Counted from the first letter of the stretch, positions 55,256 through 63,889 are shown. The stretch is DNA of 64,000 nt from Ancylomarina euxina (GCF_003863355.1 NZ_QQWG01000020.1:21089-85088), one strand, 5' to 3'. The notes: a model not told the origin generated them from the sequence alone. A program made the numbers and translations.

Positions 55256-55308
55256 TTTCTCCTCCTTTTTTTTAGGAGGAGTACCCGAGGAACGTGGGGA
55301 GGTGGTTA
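55256..55308. repeat. CTCCTCC/GGAGGAG intergenic repeat, copy B
   Basis: This is nearly identical to 53377-53430, with a few changes (GAACGTGGGG in place of GAACGAGGGG). It lies before the next GH13 gene, and the apparent 36-codon N-terminal extension of that gene is a translation of this element. Confidence 0.75.
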
Positions 55309-55357
55309 TTTAATTACCATAAACTCGATTTTAAATAGAAATAATAAATATAAACAT

Positions 55358-56758
55358 ATGAACAGAATAGTCAATTCAACACTAAGCCTGCTTTTGATGG
55401 CAAGTTTACTTATGTCTTGCCAAAACACACCTAAGGCAAAGAAAGAATGTTGCTCAAAAGAGACAGAATCATGTTGTGCCAAGTCTGCCGACATGCATTT
55501 GGACTGGACACGAAATGCGAACATTTACGAGGTGAACATTCGCCAGTACACACCTGAAGGAACCATTAATGCTTTTGCAAATCACTTGCCTCGTCTTAAG
55601 GAGATGGGTGTTGATATCCTTTGGTTAATGCCTATTTTCCCGATTTCTGAAAAGAATCGCAAGGGAAACATGGGATCTTGTTATGCTGTAGCAGACTACC
55701 GTGCTGTTAATCCTGATTATGGAACCATTGAGGATTTGAAAATCATGGTAAAACAAGCGCAGGATTTGGGAATGAAAGTGATTCTTGACTGGGTAGCCAA
55801 CCACACGGGATGGGATAATGTGATCATGAAAGATCATAAAGATTGGTACACCCTAAATGAAAAAGGTGAGATTCAGATTCCTGCAGGAACGGATTGGACG
55901 GATACCGCTGACTTAAACTTCGACAATAAGGACTTGCGTGAGTATATGAAGGGGTCTTTGAAATTCTGGATTGAGAAAGCGAATGTTGATGGATACCGTT
56001 GCGATATGGCTGCCATGGTACCAACTGATTTTTGGAACGAAGCACGCAAGGAGCTTGACGCAATCAAGCCTGTGTTTATGTTGGCTGAGGCTTGGGAACC
56101 AGAATTGCTTGAGTCTGCTTTCGATATGGGATATGCTTGGGATTTCCACCACCTTATGAACGATATAGCCAAGGGTGAGAAAAATGTCAACGAGATTGAT
56201 GCTTATTTTGCAAAAATCGATACCCTTTACCAGAAGGATAACTACCTGATGAACTTCATTACCAATCATGACGAAAATTCATGGGCGGGTACCGTTAAGG
56301 AAAGAATGGGAGAGGCAGCGAATGCTTTTGCTGTACTAACGTTTACAATGCCAGGTATGCCAATGTTGTATTCAGGACAAGAGGCTAGCTTGAGTCACCG
56401 CTTGAAGTTTTTCGAGAAGGATGAAATAGATTGGAACAATAAGGAGTTGGTTCCTTTTTATACCCAATTGATGAGCTTGAAGGCCAACAATAAAGCTTTA
56501 TTAAATGGGGCTCAGGGTGGCGATTTGGTTCGCATCGCTACAGATAAGAACGAATCGGTTTATGCCTTTGCTCGTGAGAAAAACGGCGACAAAATTCTAG
56601 TGGTTCTTAACCTAAGCAAGAATGCTGTTGACGTGAAATTAAACACTGAGGTTTATGCTGGTGCTTATAGCGACTTTTTCACTAAAGAGAAGCAAGAACT
56701 TACTAAAGAAACACCAATGTCTCTAAAGGCGTGGGAATATAAAGTATATGTGAAGTAA
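55358..56758 (+). CDS. GH13 alpha-amylase family lipoprotein with Cys-rich linker
   Basis: I choose the ATG at 55358, giving 466 residues with a good lipoprotein signal (LMSC, Cys 21). An in-frame ATG at 55250 lies in a repeated intergenic element and is rejected. After the anchor comes a short linker with two CC pairs (KKECCSKETESCCAKS), unusual for an amylase. It is followed by a compact GH13 barrel with IYEVNIRQYTPEGT, D216 in DGYRCDMAAM, E244 in LAEAWEP and D305 in TNHDENSW. The small size and missing extra domains fit maltogenic or periplasmic maltodextrin-trimming amylases. A terminator follows, so it is the last gene of the starch region. Confidence 0.92.
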   Translation: MNRIVNSTLSLLLMASLLMSCQNTPKAKKECCSKETESCCAKSADMHLDWTRNANIYEVNIRQYTPEGTINAFANHLPRLKEMGVDILWLMPIFPISEKNRKGNMGSCYAVADYRAVNPDYGTIEDLKIMVKQAQDLGMKVILDWVANHTGWDNVIMKDHKDWYTLNEKGEIQIPAGTDWTDTADLNFDNKDLREYMKGSLKFWIEKANVDGYRCDMAAMVPTDFWNEARKELDAIKPVFMLAEAWEPELLESAFDMGYAWDFHHLMNDIAKGEKNVNEIDAYFAKIDTLYQKDNYLMNFITNHDENSWAGTVKERMGEAANAFAVLTFTMPGMPMLYSGQEASLSHRLKFFEKDEIDWNNKELVPFYTQLMSLKANNKALLNGAQGGDLVRIATDKNESVYAFAREKNGDKILVVLNLSKNAVDVKLNTEVYAGAYSDFFTKEKQELTKETPMSLKAWEYKVYVK

Positions 56759-56796
56759 TTTGCTTTTCGTTTTTTACGGAAAGTGGGTACCCCTCG

Positions 56797-56829
56797 AAAA
56801 GCCATTCTCTTAGGGGAATGGCTTTTTTT
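56797..56829 (+). terminator. Terminator at the end of the starch region
   Basis: AAAAGCCATTC (56797-56807) and GAATGGCTTTT (56816-56826) pair perfectly and are followed by further T. It lies 38 bp past the GH13 stop. Confidence 0.8.
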
Positions 56830-56865
56830 CATGATAAGCAATCCTATTGATATAATAAGATAAAC

Positions 56866-57726
56866 ATGAAAAATTTAGTCCTGCTTTTGATCTTTACCTG
56901 CAGTTTATTTGCCTGTAATAAGCATAATGGAAAATCCCTTAGCTTTAACGATTATCTGGCGTTTCAGTCTAAATATATTCCGGCTCGTGATGTCAAGGTG
57001 ATGTTGCCTGCTGGCTATGAGGCTAAGAAATCTTATCCTGTTATCTATATGCACGATGGACAAATGCTTTTCGATAGTACTTCAACCTGGAATAAACAAG
57101 AATGGGGAGTTGATGAGACGGTCGATCATTTGATTAGGGCTAATAAAATTAGACCCGTGATTGTGGTGGGTATTAGTCATACAAACAACCGCTCGCTCGA
57201 GTATATGCCCAATAAACCAAAGGATGAATTGAAGTTGATAGATCGTCCAGATAAGTTTAAGGGAAAGATTCTTTCAGATGAATACCTTAAGTTTTTGGTA
57301 GAAGAGCTCAAGCCTTTTATTGATAAGACCTATAGGACTCAAGCTGATCGTGATAACACCTTTATATTAGGATCGAGCATGGGAGGCTTAATATCCTGTT
57401 ATGCTATTTCAGAATACCCCGATGTATTTGGAGGTGCAGCCTGCCTGTCGACACATTGGCTAGCGATTGATGGTGTTTTTCTTAGGTATGTTGAAAAGAA
57501 TTTACCTGACCCACAAACGCACAAAATCTATTTCGATTACGGAACGAAAACGCTTGATTCGCTTTATGAACCTTATCAGTTAATAGCTGACAGCCTGATG
57601 AAAGAACGTGGCTATCATCGAAATATGAATTGGATGACCCAAAAATTCGAGGGTGCTAAGCATGATGAGAACGCCTGGAGAGATAGATTGCACATTCCTC
57701 TTGAATTTTTACTTGCTAAAGAATAA
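56866..57726 (+). CDS. Putative esterase, alpha/beta hydrolase (Esterase D/Fes-like), lipoprotein
   Basis: This 286-residue lipoprotein has lipobox LFAC (Cys 17). The alpha/beta hydrolase core carries VIYMHDGQMLFD near 60, the nucleophile elbow GSSMGG near 167, and AKHDENAW near the end, which probably holds the catalytic His. This pattern is the PF00756 esterase group, which includes enterochelin esterases, acetyl/feruloyl esterases and mycolyl transferases. It lies 107 bp after the last amylase but beyond a terminator, so it is probably a separate unit. Trimming acyl groups from a glycan or siderophore are both possible; no evidence decides between them. Confidence 0.85.
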   Translation: MKNLVLLLIFTCSLFACNKHNGKSLSFNDYLAFQSKYIPARDVKVMLPAGYEAKKSYPVIYMHDGQMLFDSTSTWNKQEWGVDETVDHLIRANKIRPVIVVGISHTNNRSLEYMPNKPKDELKLIDRPDKFKGKILSDEYLKFLVEELKPFIDKTYRTQADRDNTFILGSSMGGLISCYAISEYPDVFGGAACLSTHWLAIDGVFLRYVEKNLPDPQTHKIYFDYGTKTLDSLYEPYQLIADSLMKERGYHRNMNWMTQKFEGAKHDENAWRDRLHIPLEFLLAKE

Positions 57727-57757
57727 GTCTAATCGTTGAGTAAAAGAAGATGTCACT

Positions 57758-57797
57758 AAAAAAACCATTTCCCTTAGAGAATGGCTTTGTTTTTTTT
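57758..57797 (+). terminator. Terminator of the esterase gene
   Basis: AAACCATTTC pairs with GAATGGCTTT around CCTTAGA, with one bulge or mismatch, followed by GTTTTTTTTAG. It lies 31 bp past the esterase stop and also faces the convergent phosphatase gene. Confidence 0.65.
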
Positions 57798-57814
57798 AGA
57801 ATAATTCTTGGAAA

Positions 57815-58363
57815 CTAGTCCTCTATTTCCAGACTGATTTCCTTGCCAAGTACTTTTTCTAAGGGCAAGGAGAATTTAAGCTGACGACCTACTTTGGCTG
57901 CCTCGTTAACCGAATAGCCTTTGTGTTTAATCAGGTAAGCCATGAAAACCGTGGTTGCCCGACCTGCGCTGCGGCAATGGATCAGTAGCTTTTTATCTCC
58001 TTCAATTAATTTAGCAAAGGCCTCTAAATTCTCTGGAGTATAATCTTTAATCCCCCCTATAGGCAAGCTGTAGTAGTCTAAATCCAATTCTTTGGCCATA
58101 TTTTTTTCGTTGAAGGCATAAGTGGCAAAGTCCTGATTCTCTTTCTCGGTGCGTAGGTTAATAATGGAACTAACGCCTTGCGATTTATACCAACGCAGGA
58201 CTTCCAGACTGGGCTGTGCACTGATGTAATAGTTTTGGAATTTAAAGGCGCTATTAAAATCTTTGATGATTTCAACAGAATCCGTTTTTACAGTTTTGTT
58301 TTTAGCCTGAGAACTAAATGCCAAAAATAGGCTTAGGATGAGAGCAATAATGGGTGTTTTCAT
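57815..58363 (-). CDS. Exported dual-specificity-like phosphatase (DUF442/BLH type)
   Basis: I choose the ATG at 58363, giving 182 residues and a clean signal peptide (about 1-20, ending SSQA). The upstream in-frame ATG at 58486 adds a basic 41-residue stretch and is less likely. The fold is cysteine-based phosphatase-like: FYISAQPS start, INLRTEKEN, and the loop HCRSAGRAT with C130 and R135. That is CX4R, one residue shorter than the CX5R of classical PTPs but as seen in the DUF442/beta-lactamase-hydrolase-like group. It is exported, so the substrate is periplasmic. Activity and target are unknown. Confidence 0.82.
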   Translation of the reverse strand: MKTPIIALILSLFLAFSSQAKNKTVKTDSVEIIKDFNSAFKFQNYYISAQPSLEVLRWYKSQGVSSIINLRTEKENQDFATYAFNEKNMAKELDLDYYSLPIGGIKDYTPENLEAFAKLIEGDKKLLIHCRSAGRATTVFMAYLIKHKGYSVNEAAKVGRQLKFSLPLEKVLGKEISLEIED

Positions 58364-58486
58364 TTTGTTTGTTGTGTGTTTGAGTTTTTGTGTGTTCCTT
58401 TTCTGAACAAGGCCAAACTTCGCTATAATATGAGGATTAGGCAAGGGGAATGGCTGTTTACGCTTTGTTGATTGAGTTGTCTGCAA

Positions 58487-58518
58487 ACAACAATGTATTT
58501 TTTTTAAGACATTGTTGT
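58487..58518. repeat. 10-bp inverted repeat upstream of the phosphatase gene
   Basis: ACAACAATGT (58487-58496) and ACATTGTTGT (58509-58518) are perfect reverse complements around a 12-base AT loop. It may be a regulator site or hairpin. It lies between the phosphatase and the aminopeptidase terminator. Confidence 0.4.
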
Positions 58519-58536
58519 AGTAAGTAGTTTATAAAA

Positions 58537-58564
58537 ATGGCGTTCCAATAATCTGGAACGCCAT
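58537..58564 (-). terminator. Terminator of the M1 aminopeptidase gene
   Basis: Perfect 11-bp arms ATGGCGTTCCA / TGGAACGCCAT flank the loop ATAATC, followed on the minus strand by a short U-run. It lies 21 bp past the aminopeptidase stop. Confidence 0.75.
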
Positions 58565-58584
58565 GTCTATTATAAGCTTGAGTC

Positions 58585-61173
58585 TTAGTTTTTCCTCAGC
58601 ACCAAATCAGCTGCCTGAAGAATCTTCAATCTCAAGTTTTCCGGATAATCAGGTCGTTCTTCTAAGAATTTGCGGGTGATATCTCCTGCTTCTTTTGATT
58701 GAAGACCACTGTAGCTGGTGCTTAACCAATTGTAAGGGAAGAAAATATCGCCAGTCACCTGAATTTCTTTCAATAAATCTAAGGCTTGAGGCAAGTAACT
58801 TAGTGCTTCTTTTTCCCGAAGAGGGTGATTCAAATAGCCCAGAGCTTCCAATGCCCAACGTTCAATTTGTCTGTTCTCTTCTTGTTTTAGACTTTCGAAG
58901 AAGGCTTTGCGTACTAGAGAATCTGCAGAAAGGGCAGGAGCAACAAATTGCATACGCTTTTTGTGATCAGGGTTTTTGATTCGCTCAATTTGTGTCTTAA
59001 CAAGCTCTTCAGCCTTGTTTGGCATTTTAATGGCTAAGTTGCACGCCAAAGTAGTTGCTTTGCTTTCTGAAAGTTTAAAATCACCTAATGTGATCTCCTC
59101 TTTCCATACTTTGAAAAGTTGATCCAGTAAAGCTGGTGTTTCAGCTATATTGCTTAGTGCCGAGTATAGGCTCGACTTCTTGCTCATGTCCTTTTCAGAA
59201 CTCAATCGAATCCCAAGCGTTTTTTCCAGTTGTTTGCCGATTAACTTTCTTTGCTCGACAGTCAAATCTAACCAATAAGTGGATTGTAAATAGGAGAGCA
59301 TACGCTCTAAGATTAGATTATTATTCTCTTTATCCAGATTTTTTTCGATGGCAAGAACAAAATCATTTCCATCGATTTGACCTTCTCGTAGGTTTTCGTA
59401 AAGATTGATCCAGGCGATTCCTCTTACCAAATCATTCTCTATTTGGTTGATATTTTCAAGTAGGTATTGCTTTGATTTTTCGTCTAACTTGAAAAATCCA
59501 TAAGCATTGCCTTTTCCATTGGGTATAATATAATCGGGAATATCCATGCCCTTTGCTTCTTCAATTGAAACCTGAGGCTTGTCCATTGATACTTGAATCG
59601 GTATATTTTCCTCTTTGTAACCAAGAATCACATTTAAATCTTGAGTCCAATCACCATCGGCTCCATTAACCTCTTTCTGAACTAGTTTCAATTGCTTAAC
59701 TTTTCCATTTTCACTGATCAATGCAGTTGAAATGCGAGCTCTGCCTGCTTTATCGACCCAAACTTTGCTCCACTCCTTTAAATTACTCGGCGTTGCTTCA
59801 TCTAAAATAGATATTAAATCTTCCCAACTTGCATTGCCATAAGCGTAGGTTTTCATATAGCTTTGCAGGCCTTGTTTCAGTGCTTCTTCACCCGTAATAT
59901 TCTCCAACATATTCATCACAATGGGCGATTTGTGGTAGATGATGCTTCCGTAAACGCTTCCTGCATCTTTAAGGTTGGGTAAAACCTGATTGATTGGATT
60001 GGCCCCGGTAGTTCTGTCTATACGATATGAACTAGGGAAATGAGCCATCTGAAATTTTAGTTTGTGGTTCATATCCGGAAAGCTTGGATTTGTGATTTTA
60101 TCAGCAAGGAAATTGGCGAAAACCTCTTTTAGCCAAACTTGATCAAACCATTTCATGGTTACCAAATCACCAAACCACATATGTGCCGTTTCGTGAGCAA
60201 TTAAGTTCGCTCGACCCAATAAACTATTCTGTGTTGGATCATTATCCAGGAACATTTTTGAAGCGTTATACAAAGTGGCCCCAGTATGTTCCATTCCTCC
60301 GTATTGAAATGATGGAATCACAACAATATCATATTTAGCAAAGGGATAGGGAACATCCGTATAGTCTTCTAACCAATCTAAAGATTCGAATAACAAACGG
60401 AAGATTTCATCGGTGTTGTTAGTTAACTTTTCAGGATCAGTTTCACGATGATACATGGTATGTACACGTCCATTGTGCTCGCGTGTGATGGTTTCGAATT
60501 TTCCTGCAACAAATGAGAATAAATAAGTGGGTAAGGCTTTTGTTTGGGCAAAGCTATAGAGACTTCTATTTCCTTCATCCTTTTTATAATTCAATTTTCC
60601 GTTTGCCATAGCTTTCCAATGTGAAGGGACGCTCAAATTCAATTGGAATTTAGCCTTCATATTGGGTTGATCGAAACAAGGAAAGGCTGTTCTTGCTCTA
60701 TCTGGAACAAATAAGGTATATAGGAATTCATCGTTGCGATTAAGTGATGTGTTTCCTGCAGTAAACTCAATATCAATGCTGTTTCGACCTTCATGTAATT
60801 CTGATTTTGGGATAATCAGATGTTCTGATAGAAATTGGTAAGCAGATACTTTTCCATTACTTGTCACAGATTTAATCAGGCTCGAATCTTCACGGAAATC
60901 AATTTGCAAATCTTGTTTTACCGATTTTAAATTGAAGGTGATTGAGTTTCTTCCTGTTATCGTATCCGATTTTCCTTCAGGAATGTTGAATTGTAATTGA
61001 TATTCCAGATCTGAAATAGTTTCTTTTCTGTATTCTGCCAATGTTTTGGCTACACCAGTTTCAATGGGAAGTGCTTGTTTGGAACTGCTACAGGCTGATA
61101 GAAAAAGACATAGTATTATCAGCGGAGATTGTAATGTTTTCACAATGTTGAATTTAGTTGTTTCGTCTTGCAA
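58585..61173 (-). CDS. M1 family zinc aminopeptidase, lipoprotein
   Basis: This 862-residue protein has an N-terminal lipoprotein signal (LSAC, Cys 28). The ATG at 61173 leaves a long polar N-region; a GTG at 61143 (VKTLQSPL) would give a more usual signal and may be the true start. The gluzincin marks are intact: GGMEHTGA (292-299, a variant of GAMEN) and HETAHMWFGDLVTMKWFDQVWLKE, with zinc ligands H327, H331 and E350. A C-terminal ERAP1-like helical domain (about 560-862) completes the usual PepN layout. It removes N-terminal residues from peptides, here probably in the periplasm or at the outer membrane. It is monocistronic between two terminators. Confidence 0.94.
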   Translation of the reverse strand: MQDETTKFNIVKTLQSPLIILCLFLSACSSSKQALPIETGVAKTLAEYRKETISDLEYQLQFNIPEGKSDTITGRNSITFNLKSVKQDLQIDFREDSSLIKSVTSNGKVSAYQFLSEHLIIPKSELHEGRNSIDIEFTAGNTSLNRNDEFLYTLFVPDRARTAFPCFDQPNMKAKFQLNLSVPSHWKAMANGKLNYKKDEGNRSLYSFAQTKALPTYLFSFVAGKFETITREHNGRVHTMYHRETDPEKLTNNTDEIFRLLFESLDWLEDYTDVPYPFAKYDIVVIPSFQYGGMEHTGATLYNASKMFLDNDPTQNSLLGRANLIAHETAHMWFGDLVTMKWFDQVWLKEVFANFLADKITNPSFPDMNHKLKFQMAHFPSSYRIDRTTGANPINQVLPNLKDAGSVYGSIIYHKSPIVMNMLENITGEEALKQGLQSYMKTYAYGNASWEDLISILDEATPSNLKEWSKVWVDKAGRARISTALISENGKVKQLKLVQKEVNGADGDWTQDLNVILGYKEENIPIQVSMDKPQVSIEEAKGMDIPDYIIPNGKGNAYGFFKLDEKSKQYLLENINQIENDLVRGIAWINLYENLREGQIDGNDFVLAIEKNLDKENNNLILERMLSYLQSTYWLDLTVEQRKLIGKQLEKTLGIRLSSEKDMSKKSSLYSALSNIAETPALLDQLFKVWKEEITLGDFKLSESKATTLACNLAIKMPNKAEELVKTQIERIKNPDHKKRMQFVAPALSADSLVRKAFFESLKQEENRQIERWALEALGYLNHPLREKEALSYLPQALDLLKEIQVTGDIFFPYNWLSTSYSGLQSKEAGDITRKFLEERPDYPENLRLKILQAADLVLRKN

Positions 61174-61232
61174 ATATAAGAGTGTCGTTCTTTTAAAGAC
61201 CTAATAAAAGTCAATATTTAGATAAAAAGAAA

Positions 61233-61259
61233 AAGCAAAGCCTAATATTAGCTTTGCTT
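61233..61259 (-). terminator. Terminator of the DUF1338 gene
   Basis: AAGCAAAGC (61233-61241) pairs with GCTTTGCTT (61251-61259), and the loop TAATATTA is itself palindromic. On the minus strand a U-rich tract follows. It lies 31 bp past the DUF1338 stop. Confidence 0.75.
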
Positions 61260-61289
61260 CTCATTGTTTATAATCACTGTTGTCTTTTT

Positions 61290-62087
61290 TTATCTAAAAT
61301 TTGTGCTGTCGAATATTTTATTGGCATTGGCCGCTATAAAGCCTGAGAAGAGTTCCCCATTGGTATCGGGATATCGTATGGCAAATTCGTAGAAACAAGC
61401 TGGAACTTCGTATGTTCCTTCCTCAAATTCCATTTGAATTATCTCGGCTAGAGTTGATGATTGCTGAAGTAATTTTTCTGGAACGCCTTTGATTTCTCCA
61501 CCCGTTGTATTCATTTCGTAGCCGCTGTCTTTAATAAATTGATTGACTTTTTCTATGCTGTTGTATTTCTTAAGGGCATTAATACTCACTGTAAAATGAT
61601 TGGCTCTAAAGCCATGAATATAAAGCCAAGCCGCATATTCCGATTCTTTACGAAGAAACTGGTAATCGGCATAAGATGGTTTTCCCCAAACGGAGCCCTT
61701 GTAAATTAAATCGGGATCGGCATAATAGGCATTGCCTACCGAATTGATTCTTTTTTTGACAGTCTTTCGAAATTCCGCTGAAAATTCGGAAAGAATGAGT
61801 TCCGAAATAAATACACGAGGAGCATTCTCAATTGTAGGATGTTCAAGATGAATGGCATTCAGATGTTTATCCTCGAAAACATAGTCACCTTTTGGAATAT
61901 AACCCAGTTTGATGAATTTTTTTGATAACACCTTAATATTCATTCTGGCATCGTCGAAAGTTCTGAAAGCGATATGGTCATTAATAACTTGCTCATTCTC
62001 TTTTGTAAACAAGTCGTGTATCGCTTGTACTGAAGGATTTTGCAGGCTGTAAGCCTTCCATAGGATGTCAAATACTTCTAATTGCAT
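61290..62087 (-). CDS. DUF1338 protein (2-oxoadipate dioxygenase/decarboxylase-like)
   Basis: This 265-residue cytoplasmic protein has NDHIAFRTFDDAR near 37, LNAIHLEHP near 71 and CFYEFAIRYP near 235, consistent with a vicinal-oxygen-chelate metal site made of His, His and Glu. The DUF1338 family includes the iron enzyme that turns 2-oxoadipate into D-2-hydroxyglutarate in lysine breakdown. This copy is the short form, lacking the extra regions of the roughly 450-residue proteobacterial enzymes. It lies 53 bp downstream of a Cys/Met-metabolism PLP enzyme and may be co-transcribed, which hints at amino-acid catabolism. Its substrate here is not established. Confidence 0.82.
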   Translation of the reverse strand: MQLEVFDILWKAYSLQNPSVQAIHDLFTKENEQVINDHIAFRTFDDARMNIKVLSKKFIKLGYIPKGDYVFEDKHLNAIHLEHPTIENAPRVFISELILSEFSAEFRKTVKKRINSVGNAYYADPDLIYKGSVWGKPSYADYQFLRKESEYAAWLYIHGFRANHFTVSINALKKYNSIEKVNQFIKDSGYEMNTTGGEIKGVPEKLLQQSSTLAEIIQMEFEEGTYEVPACFYEFAIRYPDTNGELFSGFIAANANKIFDSTNFR

Positions 62088-62140
62088 GATTGGTCAATTG
62101 TTAGTGAATTGATTCGTAATTTATGAAAATAAACTTAATA

Positions 62141-63355
62141 TTATTTGTTTTTGGATTTTGGATGAACAATGTCAAGACATTGGCTTATTTTTTCGTAGGT
62201 CCTCTCAATATCGTCATCTAAGCCAATAGAAATACGTACGAGCCCATCAGTAAGCCCCATTTGCATTCTTTCATGTTCTGGTATTTCGGATGATGTACTG
62301 CCACCAGGCGCGCTGAAAAGGGTTTTATATGATCCTAAACTAACGGCGAGATAGCCGATATTGGCTTCTTGCATGAGTTCCATAAAGCGATTCGCCCTTT
62401 CTTTTTCTTTTAAATCTATAACCATAAGGGCGCCTGCTCCATATTTGGTATGAGCAATTTCTTTCAGCAAAGTATACTGGGGATGATTGTCCAGTCCCGG
62501 ATAAATGATTCGGTACCCATCCGCTTGAAGTTTCTTGGCAAGACTTAAGGCATTGCGAGCATGTTGTTGCATTCTAATGTGCAAAGTCTTCATGTTTTTC
62601 AGAATACTAGCCGATCGATGACTATCCAGTACGGGGCCCAGAAGCATGGCCGAACCTGAATTGACATCATATAATGAGTTGATGAATTCCTGACTTCCAC
62701 AGATGGCACCAGCAACGCAATCACTCATGCCGTTGATAAATTTGGTTAAGCTATGAATCACAATATCAGCCCCCATTTCAGCAGGCGAAAAAATGAGTGG
62801 AGAAAAGGTGTTGTCAACGACAAGAAGGCAGTTATTTGCTTTTGCAAGTTTGGTAAGTTCTCTAATATCTGTAATTTCCAACATGGGATTACTCATGGTT
62901 TCGCAATAAATCAACCTGGTTTGTTTGCTTATGGCCTTTCTGACCTGTTGGGTATCAGTGGTGTCAACAAACTTGGTGTTGATACCGAGCTTGGGAAGAA
63001 AATTTTTCATGAGCGCATAACTGCCACCATAAATGGTTCTGCTAGATACGATTTCATCACCAGCGCTGCACAATTGCAAGAGTGTTGAACTAATAGCTGC
63101 CATCCCTGAAGCTGTAACCAGAGCACTTTCGGTGCCTTCCAACTGGGCAAGCGCTTTTGAGAGATAAAGATTGCTTGGGTTCCAGTGGCGGGAGTATAAA
63201 TAACAGCCTTCAATTTTTCCATCAAACACATCAGCCATGGTTTTAGCCTGTAAGAAAGTAAAAGTCGACGAGTCGCATATAGAAGGATTAACACCGCCAA
63301 ATTCTCCAAAGAATTGCAAATCCTGTATGTGATCTGCGGATTTTAGATCTTTCAT
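62141..63355 (-). CDS. Cys/Met metabolism PLP enzyme (methionine gamma-lyase / cystathionine lyase-synthase type)
   Basis: This 404-residue cytoplasmic PLP enzyme belongs to the gamma-family of fold type I. It shows YSRHWNPS (54-61, with the Tyr/Arg phosphate contact), ASGMAAIS (82-89), the PLP aspartate in VVDNTFSP (D181), and the Schiff-base lysine in HSLTKFINGMSD (K205). The sequence continues to SLGSYKTLFSAPGGSTSSEIPEHE, the usual C-terminal substrate region. Members cleave or form C-S bonds of methionine, cystathionine or O-acylhomoserine; sequence alone does not decide which. The ATG at 63355 gives a standard length. It is the first gene of a probable pair with the DUF1338 gene. Confidence 0.9.
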   Translation of the reverse strand: MKDLKSADHIQDLQFFGEFGGVNPSICDSSTFTFLQAKTMADVFDGKIEGCYLYSRHWNPSNLYLSKALAQLEGTESALVTASGMAAISSTLLQLCSAGDEIVSSRTIYGGSYALMKNFLPKLGINTKFVDTTDTQQVRKAISKQTRLIYCETMSNPMLEITDIRELTKLAKANNCLLVVDNTFSPLIFSPAEMGADIVIHSLTKFINGMSDCVAGAICGSQEFINSLYDVNSGSAMLLGPVLDSHRSASILKNMKTLHIRMQQHARNALSLAKKLQADGYRIIYPGLDNHPQYTLLKEIAHTKYGAGALMVIDLKEKERANRFMELMQEANIGYLAVSLGSYKTLFSAPGGSTSSEIPEHERMQMGLTDGLVRISIGLDDDIERTYEKISQCLDIVHPKSKNK

Positions 63356-63513
63356 CTGATTTAAAGTCTTAGTACATAGTAATTTTCTATTAAAAATGGG
63401 AAAAAAAATCCAATAAGGGATCTTTATGTCTGAAATTATTTGGAATGATTCAGAAGAGAAATTGAATTTCAGAAAAAATAATAGAGAGGGATGAGGGCTT
63501 GGTATAAAATGAA

Positions 63514-63539
63514 AAAACTCAGGTCCCCACCTGAGTTTT
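63514..63539. repeat. Perfect 11-bp hairpin, possible terminator
   Basis: AAAACTCAGGT (63514-63524) and ACCTGAGTTTT (63529-63539) flank a CCCC loop. The short T-run is present on both strands. It could be a terminator, or the first stem of a structured RNA that continues to 63597. Confidence 0.5.
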
Positions 63540-63719
63540 CAACTAACCTAAATCTAACCTATGAAAAACTTGCTGAGCTTTTTGGAGTTGGCTCAGCTCT
63601 AATTATGAAAAAATTAGTTTTGTTCTACACTACAAACATAGCGTTTTCTTTAGTTAAGGGGAGTCAACACAAGTTAAAGAAGGTTAAGTTTTCGTTTAGA
63701 TATGCGGAGAATTTTTTAA

Positions 63720-63753
63720 TAAAAAAAAACCTCCGACTCAAAAGAATCGAAGG
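63720..63753 (-). terminator. Terminator of the tRNA-Asp array
   Basis: CCTCCGACTC (63730-63739) pairs with GAATCGAAGG (63744-63753), allowing G-U pairs, around AAAA. The minus-strand transcript ends in about nine U. It lies 9 bp past the 3' end of the first tRNA. Confidence 0.8.
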
Positions 63754-63762
63754 CTTATGTTT

Positions 63763-63839
63763 TGGCGGTCTGGACGAGACTCGAACTCGCGACCCCATGC
63801 GTGACAGGCATGTATTCTAACCAACTGAACTACCAAACC
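63763..63839 (-). tRNA. tRNA-Asp (GTC)
   Basis: Read on the minus strand, a 77-nt cloverleaf including an encoded CCA end. The acceptor arm GGTTTGG/CCAGACC pairs with one G-U; the anticodon arm CATGC/GCATG encloses CTGTCAC with anticodon GTC; the T-loop GTTCGAGTC is present. It is identical in sequence to the next copy. Confidence 0.95.
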
Positions 63840-63889
63840 AAAATGTGTGATTTGTTTATTTAAAGAGTAACGAATCAAAACTCTTATTT

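Larger units (their letters stand above)
63356..63762. other. 407-bp intergenic region with two hairpins and the tRNA terminator
   Basis: The region has no convincing gene. It holds a perfect 11-bp hairpin (63514-63539), then CAACTAACCTAAATCTAACC followed by a 13-codon ATG frame (63561-63602) that contains a second hairpin (63572-63597), and finally the tRNA-Asp terminator. The regular pair of hairpins suggests a structured RNA or leader, but no known riboswitch was recognised. Confidence 0.45.

Noticed and set aside
55250..55357. A 36-codon N-terminal extension of the last GH13 gene
   Set aside because: It translates the repeated GGAGGAG element, and the ATG at 55358 gives a proper lipoprotein signal.
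58364..58486. A 41-codon N-terminal extension of the exported phosphatase
   Set aside because: It is basic and low complexity, and the downstream ATG begins a normal signal peptide.
63356..63762. A SAM riboswitch ahead of the Cys/Met PLP enzyme
   Set aside because: The hairpins lack the conserved core of any SAM riboswitch class I know, and most lie far from the gene.
63491..63820. A 109-codon plus-strand frame ending in the tRNA-Asp gene
   Set aside because: It runs through a hairpin, the tRNA terminator and the antisense of the tRNA, which explains its DETRTRDPMRD ending.
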